Shown here: positions 8,595 to 14,812 of the stretch, piece after piece
Layout of the letters: the number at the start of each line of letters is the position of its first letter
How positions within the stretch are numbered: the stretch's first letter is position 1
From: JBPESN01 sp051710625
GTDB lineage: Bacteria > Pseudomonadota > Gammaproteobacteria > Enterobacterales > Enterobacteriaceae
DNA: 14,812 nucleotides
Reading direction: 5' to 3'
Assembly (NCBI RefSeq): GCF_051710625.1
Contig: NZ_JBPESN010000057.1
Coordinates: 1-14,812, forward strand
The notes under the pieces: model-generated
Told to the model about the DNA's origin: nothing
The model's database searches: none
The model's input: only the letters and a program-made list of their open reading frames with translations
Position numbers and translations under genes: made by a program

Positions 8595-8680
8595 TCGGTT
8601 TGAAGCTCCCTATTATAGATGAATACCGGCACTCCTTACCGGCGACCCTGTGTTGATAAGGAGGTTCATGGGGCCGCGCA

Positions 8681-9667
8681 TCAGGCAACCTCGCATAGTG
8701 TTGATAACTTTAACTGTAGACCAATTCGACCGTTATTTGGATAGCAATCTGCCGCAGAACGGTTCAAAACATCCACTAACAGCAAAACCTGGCGGCATTT
8801 CACCCGATAACGTATCACGTTGCCCAACAGCCTATGGGCGAGGATAACCGCGTCAAGCCCTTGCCCGGCCTGCGCCAGCGTAATGGATTCCGGCCGTATG
8901 GCGACCCGCGTGGTATGACCTCGCCCGGTGAGCGCGCTGGCCTGCTCGGGCTCCAGTATATTGTAACTGCCGATGAATCCGGCGACAAAAGCGTTTCCCG
9001 GCCGGGTGTAGAGCATCTCCGCGCTGTCGTTTTGTACAATGTGCCCCTGATTTATCAGCACGACTCTATCGGACAGCGTCAGCGTTTTTTCCTGGTCGTG
9101 GGTGATGAAAATAGCGGTTAATTTAAGCTCCTGCTGGATGAGGCGGATTTGGTCGCGCAAATAGCGACGAATACGCGCATCCAGCGCCGATAACGGTTCA
9201 TCGAGCAGCAGCCGCTGCGGCCAGGTCACCAGCGATCGGGCCAGCGCCACCCGCTGGCTTTGCCCGCCGGAAAGTTGATAAGGATAGCGGTGGGCGAAAG
9301 TCTGCAACTCTACCAGCGCCAGCGCCTCATCGGTGCGCTGGCGGATAACGTCGGGGGTCAGCTTTTGCATCTTCAGGCCAAACGTGACATTGGCCGTGAC
9401 CGTCATATTGGGAAACAGCGCGTAGCTCTGGAAAAGCATGCCGATACCGCGCTGTTGTGGCGGCAGCAGATCTTGTGCATCAAGCGTAATCTCGCCACTG
9501 TCTACCGCGGTTAAACCGGCAAGACAGCGCAATAACGTCGATTTCCCGCAACCGCTCGGGCCCAGCAAGGTGACAAATTCGCCTTCGTCGGCGCTGAAAT
9601 CGATATTGGCGAACACCTGGGTCGGACCATAATGCTTGTTCAGTTGCTTAACCGTTAAATACCCCAT
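8681..9667 (-). CDS. ABC transporter ATP-binding protein, intact, in a broken uptake operon
   Basis: ATPase subunit of an Fe3+/polyamine/aminoethylphosphonate-type ABC importer, working on the cytoplasmic face of the permeases. Numbered from the upstream GTG: Walker A GPSGCGKST (38-46), Q-loop Gln82, signature LSGGQSQR (134-141), Walker B LLLDEP (155-160), SALD D-loop (162-165) and H-loop His192 in ITHDQEKTL. A C-terminal regulatory (TOBE-like) part includes TRVAIRPESITL. The start chosen is ATG 9665-9667, five bases after AGGAG; an in-frame GTG at 9671-9673 would overlap the upstream permease stop. The usual HDQEEAL reads HDQEKTL, perhaps mild drift. The length (about 328) is slightly short for the family. 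It is last in the operon, and both permeases and the binding protein are broken, so its original role is probably lost. Confidence 0.9.
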   Translation of the reverse strand: MGYLTVKQLNKHYGPTQVFANIDFSADEGEFVTLLGPSGCGKSTLLRCLAGLTAVDSGEITLDAQDLLPPQQRGIGMLFQSYALFPNMTVTANVTFGLKMQKLTPDVIRQRTDEALALVELQTFAHRYPYQLSGGQSQRVALARSLVTWPQRLLLDEPLSALDARIRRYLRDQIRLIQQELKLTAIFITHDQEKTLTLSDRVVLINQGHIVQNDSAEMLYTRPGNAFVAGFIGSYNILEPEQASALTGRGHTTRVAIRPESITLAQAGQGLDAVILAHRLLGNVIRYRVKCRQVLLLVDVLNRSAADCYPNNGRIGLQLKLSTLCEVA

Positions 9668-9669
9668 CT

Positions 9670-10414
9670 TCACTCCTTTTCCTTACCGACCGCATTGGCC
9701 AGCAATGTCAACAGCAGGACCACCACAAAATAGGAAATGACCAGCGCGCTGGTGAAACGGCAGCGGCCGTTACGCATATTGTAGAGGTAGACCTGCAGGG
9801 TTTCGTAGCGATTGCCCACTAACAGGTTGGCAACCACGAACTCGCCGATAAGAAAGGAAAATGACAGCAGCATCGCTATCATACAGCCCTTGCGCAGATT
9901 GGGCTGGATGACCAATAGCGCCGCCTGTTCGGTGCTGGCACCCAGCAGATGGGCCGCATCCATCAGGCTGCGCAAGTTGATTGCCTGCATGTTATATTAT
10001 TCACGGCGCGGTACATAAACGGCAGCATCAAGGTAAAGTAGCAGCCGATTAATATCCAGGGGGTGCCGGTTAGCGCCAGCGGGCCGTCGGAATACAGTTG
10101 TAATAGCCCTACCGAGGAGACGATAAGCGGGACGGCGAACGGCAGTAGGATGAAAATATTCATCACCCCGTCCAGCCAGGGAAAGAAGTAGGCGATAACA
10201 AAAATCACCGGCAGCACCAGCAACGCCAACAGCAGCAGCGCGCCCAGGCAAATAAGCAGAGAATGGCCCAAGGCGGTTAAAAATCACGGGTCGCGCCACA
10301 GATCCAAAAACCAGTTAATCTCAAATACCTGCGGTAAAATCGTGGCCCACAGGTGCTGCTGAGGGCATAAACCAGCGTTGCCGCCAGCGGTAATAACAGC
10401 ACCACCAGCACCAT
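9670..10414 (-). pseudogene. ABC transporter permease, second subunit, broken
   Basis: Inner-membrane permease of the same importer. Hydrophobic segments and the cytoplasmic EAA-type loop (DAAHLLGASTEQAALLVIQP) are readable. Three lesions show. A frameshift near 10345-10352 separates LAATLVYALSST from WATILPQVF. A TGA at 10284-10286 sits in RDP-FLTALGHSLL where Arg is likely. A 2-base insertion near 9990-9996 splits MYRAVNN from NMQAINLRSL. The stop overlaps the ATPase ribosome-binding site, so the genes were coupled. The start is uncertain: ATG 10412-10414 (MVLVVLLLPLAATLVYA) would give a first membrane helix, but this stretch also continues in frame from the preceding permease, so the two genes may have been fused by a deletion. 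Confidence 0.78.
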
Positions 10415-11070
10415 ACCCAACGCGCTAGCCAGGTGCGGATCGAGATCGCCTGCCACCAGCGCAGAAATGCGGATCGGAATGATGTTGTAATTACCGGTAG
10501 TCAGCGCAAAGAGGGTGGCGTAGGCACTGAGCGCATTGGCCAGTAGGATCACAAAGGTGCCGAGCAGCGCCGGGGTCAATGCCGGCAAACCGATGTGCCA
10601 CCAGAAACGCAAACGGCTCGCACCGAGCAGAGCCGCGGATTCGCGCCATTCTTCGCGCAGCGCGCCGAAAGCGGGATAAAGTAGCAGTACCCCTAACGGG
10701 ATCTGAAAATAAGTATAAAGCACCGTTAAGCCGGTTTTGGAGTACAGGCTAAAATCCGTCATCCAGCCATAGCGGCGCAGCAGCAAGGTGACGCAGCCGT
10801 TGGCGCCCAGTCAATGTAAGGAGTAGCTGGCGACAATGGCGATAAGCAGGCCGCACAGTCTGGAGGAAGGCGTCAGTTGCAGGGAGAACTGCATTGCCTG
10901 GCGATAGAACGGCGCGCTGAAAATCGTGCGGTAGTTGGTAAGCCCCCCCATCCGTCGAGGTCGCTCAGGAAACTCCCGATGGCCATCCACGCCAGCGGTG
11001 CTATCTGAAATGCGCTAAACAGCAGCGCAAACGGCAGGGGCACCAGCGCCGCTATCTCTTTGCCCTTCAT
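10415..11070 (-). pseudogene. ABC transporter permease, first subunit, broken
   Basis: First permease of the importer. It begins at ATG 11068-11070 (MKGKEIAALVPLPFALLFSA), which overlaps the phosphatase stop as ATGA. A frameshift lies in a run of seven Gs (minus strand) near 10947-10953, just after SDLDGWG; shifting frame restores LTNYRTIFSAPFYRQAMQFS. A TGA at 10811-10813 interrupts the next segment. The C-terminal part is open and carries the EAA-type loop ESAALLGASRLRFWWHIGLP. The 3' boundary is approximate because the frame passes directly into the next permease. Family assignment is by hydrophobicity and the EAA loop; the substrate is unknown. Confidence 0.76.
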
Positions 11071-11868
11071 CGCAACAGATCCCTGCAGGCCGGCCTGTCA
11101 TAGTCCACGCCGAGCAACTGGCATATCGTACCGCAGAGTTCCGTTTGCAGGGGCCGTGCCGGGGAGAGAGTGAAGGCGTCGCCGAACACAAACAGCGGCA
11201 CCTGGCGTTCTTCCGGTAAAATACCGCCGTGGCTGCGATCGTCGTTCATACCATGATCGGCGGTCACGATGACCTGATAGCCCGCCGACAGCCACCCCGG
11301 CAGCCAGCGCGACAGTAAACAACCATCGGCGTGACGTGCGGCGTTGCGGTACTGGGGCGTCGACAGGCCGTGGCGATGGCCGGCGTCATCAATATTCATC
11401 GGATGGATTAGTAAAAAGTTCGGCTTATGGCGCCGCCGCAAGCTTTCTGCATCCACGAACACGTGGGAATCCGGGTAATGATCCGCATGATAAAAATGCC
11501 CGTACTGAATCGGCAGCGCTGGCGCCAGCGTGTGTCTGTCTTCCGCGGCGTTGAAGGGTGCGCGGTTTATACAGTTCACTCACCCAATGATAAGCCGCTG
11601 CCGCCGTGGTGAGTCCGGCCGCACACGCGAAGTGGAAAATACTGCGGTGGTGCGACAGGCGGATAATCTCATTATGTACTACCCCGCTTCTTACCGGCGG
11701 AACGCCGGTAAGAATACATTCGTACAACGGACGCGATAACGACGGCAATTCACAGGTCAACGAATAAAGCCGGCCGCGGCCGGCGGTGCATTCGCCATGC
11801 AGGTAACCCATGGCGTTATAAGCCACCACATAGCTGAGTCCGTCCAAAATCACTAAAATTGTTTTCAC
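11067..11868 (-). pseudogene. Alkaline-phosphatase-superfamily hydrolase, one frameshift
   Basis: Member of the type I phosphodiesterase/nucleotide pyrophosphatase branch of the alkaline phosphatase superfamily, metal-dependent hydrolases of phosphate esters or phosphonates. The N-terminal metal Asp is in ILVILDGL, the likely nucleophile Ser in PSLSRPLYE, further metal ligands in HPMNIDDAGHRHG, and the late pair in VTADHGMND. All key motifs survive. One extra A near 11570-11576, in CTGTATAAACCGCG, splits the gene: SELY should continue NRAPFNAAEDRH. The start is GTG 11866-11868 with GAGGA upstream. It sits between the binding protein and permease A, so it may process the imported solute. There is no signal peptide, so it should act in the cytoplasm. 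The 150 bases upstream of it hold nothing I recognise. Confidence 0.8.
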
Positions 11869-12020
11869 ACCCGTTCCTCATGCCTGTCAGTCTCGCGCGG
11901 ACGTCCCCGCCGCGGTCGATTACCGCTGCGAGGCGCGCGACACCAACGCCAATCCCCTGGCCGTCGACGCGCCGCCGGCGAAAAGGGCCATACCGCTGGC
12001 ACGGCGCCAGGGAAATCTGT

Positions 12021-12975
12021 TTATTGCTTCATCGCCATCATCACGTTTTCCTGCCACAGACGCGGCAGCGCTTTGGCGTTCTTTCCTCAGGCCGCGGTAT
12101 CGGCTATCGGGTGAGCATTCTTGTACTGTTTCTCGGGCAGCAGTTTCGCCTGGACGTCAGCCGGCAGCGTCAGATACTCGACGCGAATTGGACGGGCGTA
12201 ACCGCGGGCCAAATTGATCTGCCCGGCATCCGAGAAGATGTATTCACGGGCGAATTTGGCGGCGTTGGGATGTTTGGCGTATTTGTTGATGATGGTGCTG
12301 TAGCCGGAGGTGATGGTACCATCGGCAAGGATCAGCACTTCAAACCGGGTTTTATCAATGGTATCGCGGTAGTTCAGGCCGTTAGAGTCCCAGATGATCC
12401 CGACGTCCACCTCGCCCTTCTCCAGCGCGGCGATAGTGGGATCGTTCAAGCCCAGCCGGCCGGCTTTGACCAGTTTGGCAAAGAAATCGAGGCCCGGTTG
12501 CAAATTCGTTTCGTTGCTGCCCATGGCATAAGCGGCCGCCAGCACGCCGTTTACCGCTTGCGCCGCGGTGCCGACACCCCCTAAGGCGACTTTATAATCG
12601 CCCTTGAGCAAATCCACCCAGCTATGGGGAATGACCTTCACCGTCTGTTTATTCACGATAAAAGCAATTGTGTCGGTGTAGGCCGGCCACCGCCCAGTGG
12701 CCGTCCTTATCTTTCGCCCAGGCAGGAATTTGATCCCAGGTGCTGGGTTTATAGGGTTGCGTCACTCCCTTTTGTACCGCCAGCGGGGCAAAGGAGACGC
12801 CGACATCGCCGATATCGGCGCTGGCGTTATTCTTTTCCGCCAAAAATTTGGCGATTTCCTGCGCGGAACTCATATCCGTATCGCTGTGCTGTATCTGGTA
12901 TTGGCTGGCCAAAAATCCTGCCAGGCCTGTTTCCAGTTGGCCCAGGAATCGGGCATATCGACGCTCATGACCTGA
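12021..12975 (-). pseudogene. ABC transporter periplasmic binding protein, N-terminus deleted
   Basis: Solute-binding protein of the importer (bacterial extracellular solute-binding family of the iron/polyamine/phosphonate type). Readable blocks: MPDSWANWKQAWQDF, ASQYQIQHSDTDMSSAQEIA, ADIGDVGVSFAPLAV, GDYKVALGGVGTAAQAVNG, KGEVDVGIIWDSNGLNYRD and FSDAGQINLARGYARPI. The signal peptide and first mature residues are missing, replaced by a dehydrogenase stub. There is a frameshift near 12915 (DF then LASQYQ). Another near 12678-12685 looks like a tandem GGCC duplication, since removing it restores WAVAYTDTIAFIVNKQ. A TGA at 12087-12089 replaces Trp; reading on gives GKNAKALPRLWQENVMMAMK and TAA at 12021-12023. 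Without a signal peptide it could not reach the periplasm even if repaired. Confidence 0.85.
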
Positions 12976-13061
12976 CCTTCCTGGGCGAAACGTTCCACCG
13001 CCGCCGCGCCGATACCGCTTGACGCGCCGGTGACCAGCACCACTTTCCGCTGAAAACGCAT
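12976..13061 (-). pseudogene. Short-chain dehydrogenase/reductase, N-terminal stub
   Basis: MRFQRKVVLVTGASSGIGAA and the next residues (VERFAQEG) form the start of an SDR Rossmann fold; TGASSGIG is the dinucleotide-binding motif. About 29 codons remain, then the frame continues directly into binding-protein sequence (SVDMPDSWANW). The ATG at 13059-13061 has a strong AAGGAG (complement of 13070-13075) at good spacing, so translation would still begin here. The catalytic Ser-Tyr-Lys part is gone. The junction near 12975 is approximate to a few codons. Confidence 0.82.
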
Positions 13062-13078
13062 GGTTGTAGCTCCTTTTA

Positions 13079-13290
13079 TTAGCTGATGCAGCCTTCGCTT
13101 CCGGCAGCCTGCAGTTTGATGCCGCTAAAACGGGCAACAAGCCCCGCCTTATCTGGGCAGGCGGCGTAACGCCCCACAGTAGCGGCGCTCGGCCGACGGG
13201 GCACGGGCTGATGCGGACCACGCGTAGATCCCCGTCCGATCCGCCCGCAGACAGTATTAACGCCTCCTGGCGCAGGCTGATTTTAAAAAA
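13079..13290 (-). pseudogene. Unrecognised reading-frame remnant upstream of the SDR stub
   Basis: A minus-strand frame ends in TAA at 13079-13081, just before the SDR ribosome-binding site, with a tail reading ARFSGIKLQAAGSEGCIS. Another frame upstream reads EALILSAGGSDGDLRVVRIS and looks protein-like, so a frameshift probably separates them. I do not recognise the family. Position and spacing suggest the gene preceding the SDR in the same operon. It could also be non-coding sequence that happens to be open. Confidence 0.35.
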
Positions 13291-13383
13291 CAGCCGCTGG
13301 CTCTACGCCCCCTCCCGGCCACTCAATACCTGACCAGTCGGACAGCCCCGCGCGCGGGGCTGCCACACCGAGCCGAATGGCAT

Positions 13384-13767
13384 TGTCCGGCTAGCGTTCG
13401 GCGCAAAATTTAATCCAATCGTCGGCGGACGAGCGGACCATCATCCTGGCCTGGTCATAGCAATGGCGTGGCCGGAGATGCACGCAGGCGCGCATAGCTC
13501 AGCATCGCCGCGAAATTCGCTTAATAGCGCATGTCCATTGTCGGCGCGTTATGGCCAAACCAGGTCTGGCGCCGGAAATCCGTCCCGGCGGCCGGGCAGA
13601 TGGATACCCCCGTCGGCCCGATAAACATCTTGCCGGAAGGATTAAGCGCCACCATACGGCTACCGGGGGGTCGTAGTGCGAAAGCTTCAGCGACCATCGG
13701 TACCGTCCTTCGCCAACCGATCGAACACCATCAGCGACTCGACCCCCTGCGCGAATGCTAGCAACAG
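13384..13767 (-). pseudogene. Unrecognised degraded gene next to the AT-rich segment
   Basis: Protein-like minus-strand segments appear in successive frames: AFAQGVESLMVFDRLAKDGT; then from ATG 13695-13697 MVALNPSGKMFIGPTGVSIC, TWFGHNAPTMDMRY and a stop TAA at 13521-13523; then NFAAMLSYARLR; then YDQARMMVRSSADDWIKF ending at a TAG. Order and spacing fit one gene broken by two frameshifts and at least two stops. No family is assigned. The gene apparently stops being readable near 13767, where composition changes, so its 5' part may be displaced by the neighbouring insertion. The stretch 13291-13383 holds a 20-base palindrome and nothing else seen. Confidence 0.45.
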
Positions 13768-13784
13768 TGTGGGGTGGCAATCAT

Positions 13785-13918
13785 TTCTGGACTCTTAAGT
13801 TAAACAATGGGTTAGCCGGAAGCCCTCTAATGGCACGGCTTACAGAGATTTTACAGATTCTGGACTCGTCGCAAAAAAATGGGCAGAAAATGATTTTTTT
13901 GCGCTAAATTCTGGACTC
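13785..13918. repeat. Three direct copies of TTCTGGACTC
   Basis: Identical 10-base direct repeats lie at 13785-13794, 13858-13867 and 13909-13918, with start-to-start distances of 73 and 51 bases. Copies two and three share one more base on each side (ATTCTGGACTCG). The first sits at the border between GC-rich pseudogene sequence and the AT-rich segment. Unequal spacing rules out a CRISPR array. Multiple short repeats at an element end suggest transposase-binding sites. Confidence 0.75.
13870..13903. repeat. 11-bp inverted repeat with A7/T7 arms
   Basis: CGCAAAAAAAT (13870-13880) and ATTTTTTTGCG (13893-13903) are perfect complements separated by 12 bases. It lies between the second and third TTCTGGACTC copies. 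It could act as a bidirectional terminator or as a bent-DNA/protein-binding structure at an element end. Confidence 0.6.
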
Positions 13919-14042
13919 GAATGACTGTGGTTTGAGCAGATTTAAAGGTAGTTTAAACGCCTTTTGAGCATCCATTAGATATATGTGAATTAGGTTAAAA
14001 AATTTTAGTAAATCATAAAAATAATGAAATGAGATAGATAAT

Positions 14043-14063
14043 GGCCTAATCTTTATTTAGGCC
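14043..14063 (-). terminator. Terminator hairpin of the phage-type repressor gene
   Basis: GGCCTAA and TTAGGCC form a 7-bp stem with a 7-base loop. On the minus strand the TAA stop of the repressor frame (14057-14059) lies inside the stem, and the sequence after it is fairly T-rich (ATTATCTATCTCATTTC). The position right at the gene end supports a terminator. Confidence 0.55.
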
Positions 14064-14601
14064 GTTCTACTTTTCTTACAGTTTAAGCTTGCCACATCTT
14101 CTACTGCACACTCTTCAGATACCGCCCCCTTTTTAGCTTCGTGTAGGTCTATCAGACGTTCTTTTTCTTCTTTTAAAAGTTGGAGTAACAGGCTATCTAA
14201 GTCATCTTTACGTCCTGATAACGCCAATACACCCCTTGCCCCTTCTTGCAAAAGCAGGCTTATTAATGCCTCTGAATATTTTTTATTTAGCGACTTATAA
14301 ATCATATGCCAAGTGGCTTCTAAAGGATCCTCCATTAGGCTTTCCTCGTTAATCGACTGAATCTCGCTAGTTGAGGCCACTTCTTTTTGAGTGCATAGTG
14401 AACCAAATGCAAGCCAGTCCAGGCTGACGTGTTCCTTATATGCAGTGCTCTGGACCATTGTAAAAGATGGTTCTGTACCTCTAGTTAAATAGTTGTGCAA
14501 TGTTGAGAAGGATAACCCCCATTCATTTGCAGCAGCTCTAGCGCTTCTATATGCTTATATAGTTGTTTAAGGCGTGCGACAAAATTTTCTTTTCCATCCA
14601 T
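14057..14601 (-). pseudogene. Phage-type CI-like repressor, helix-turn-helix, frameshifted
   Basis: DNA-binding repressor typical of temperate phages. The N-terminal part reads MDGKENFVARLKQLYK (ATG 14599-14601), then after a one-base loss near 14558-14562 the frame resumes as AYRSARAAANEWGLSFSTLH and continues NYLTRGTEPSF, a CI-repressor-type helix-turn-helix. SLDWLAFGS follows, as is usual after this domain. The C-terminal part is an acidic and basic helical region ending LIDLHEAKKGA...KKSRTA, a tail I associate with prophage repressors. There is no C-terminal peptidase domain, so it would not be a LexA-like self-cleaving repressor. The start is uncertain: no good ribosome-binding site sits close to 14601, and an in-frame basic stretch extends upstream. 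The gene is visibly AT-rich compared with everything to its left. It points leftward, towards the repeats. Confidence 0.72.
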
Positions 14602-14768
14602 ATCAAAAGCAAAATTACTTGTTTTCTTCTTCCTCTTCCTTATTTTCTTTTCTCTATAACTTATTGATTATAGTTAATAATATACAAAATATCTCTCATA
14701 TGGGGCGATCAGAAAAGAAAATTCATTATTTGCTTTACTTCTCTTAAATTTGAGATGTCCTTGCTGTA
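14602..14768. other. AT-rich control region upstream of the repressor
   Basis: No gene is seen. The sequence is dominated by A/T runs, with a purine-rich tract just upstream of the repressor (minus strand, about 14615-14655) and several TATA-like hexamers around 14655-14695. It probably holds the repressor promoter, possibly with a divergent early promoter, but no single pair of boxes can be chosen. Confidence 0.4.
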
Positions 14769-14792
14769 TGGGTAAGCCCCATGACTTACCCA
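14769..14792. promoter_or_regulatory. Operator-like inverted repeat
   Basis: TGGGTAAG (14769-14776) and CTTACCCA (14785-14792) are perfect 8-base complements around an 8-base spacer. Half-sites separated by roughly one helical turn or more, upstream of a repressor gene, suit a dimeric helix-turn-helix operator. A hairpin role cannot be excluded. Confidence 0.5.
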
Positions 14793-14812
14793 CATGGTTA
14801 ACCTTTTAGGGT

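Noticed and set aside
8612..8617. TATAAT as a confident yjbB promoter
   Set aside because: No -35 box at usable spacing, and the transcript would start only about 10 bases before the GTG. It is mentioned only as a possibility.
11859..12584. A 241-codon plus-strand open frame
   Set aside because: It lies opposite the binding-protein and phosphatase genes, has no ribosome-binding site worth noting and shows no family motif. It is an antisense shadow in GC-rich DNA.
13343..13362. 20-base perfect palindrome as a terminator
   Set aside because: It has no T-tract on either side and almost no loop. It may lie inside a degraded coding frame (AAPRAG), so its role is unsupported.
13785..13918. Repeat cluster as a CRISPR array
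   Set aside because: Repeats are only 10 bases with unequal spacers of 63 and 41 bases, and no cas gene is nearby.

Overview
The window looks like a degenerating enterobacterial chromosome of the Sodalis type: a recent insect symbiont with a GC-rich enteric gene set, dense pseudogenes, and IS and prophage debris. This rests on protein similarity to E. coli genes recalled from memory, on E. coli-like gene order (lysC, pgi, yjbEFGH with yjbB nearby), and on a pseudogene density typical of Sodalis. The species cannot be named. Frameshifts and nonsense codons crowd into some genes while yjbB (556 codons) and an ABC ATPase stay fully open, so bad sequence is an unlikely explanation.

Left block (1-2729): the right end of an IS3-family element (1-790), its transposase broken by two nonsense codons, is inserted in yjbH. 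The rest of the exopolysaccharide operon yjbE-F-G-H (minus strand) is also broken in every gene. Middle block (3279-8594): pgi (minus) carries about five frameshifts and two nonsense codons. lysC (plus) has two nonsense codons and a pair of compensating frameshifts, yet sits behind a lysine riboswitch whose helices still pair. yjbB, a Na+/phosphate cotransporter homologue, is intact and converges on lysC.

Right-centre block (8681-13780), all minus strand: a decayed ABC uptake operon. In transcription order it holds an unrecognised remnant, a 29-codon short-chain dehydrogenase stub fused by deletion to a periplasmic binding protein without its signal peptide, an alkaline-phosphatase-superfamily hydrolase, two permeases and an ATPase. 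Only the ATPase is intact. The phosphatase suggests a phosphorylated or phosphonate-like solute, but the substrate is unknown.

Right edge (about 13780-14812): composition turns abruptly AT-rich. Three copies of TTCTGGACTC lie between the boundary and a leftward phage-type repressor gene (frameshifted), followed by an operator-like inverted repeat. Terminal repeats, then a leftward repressor, then operators is the layout of the left end of a Mu-like transposable phage. This is the most interesting hypothesis in the window.
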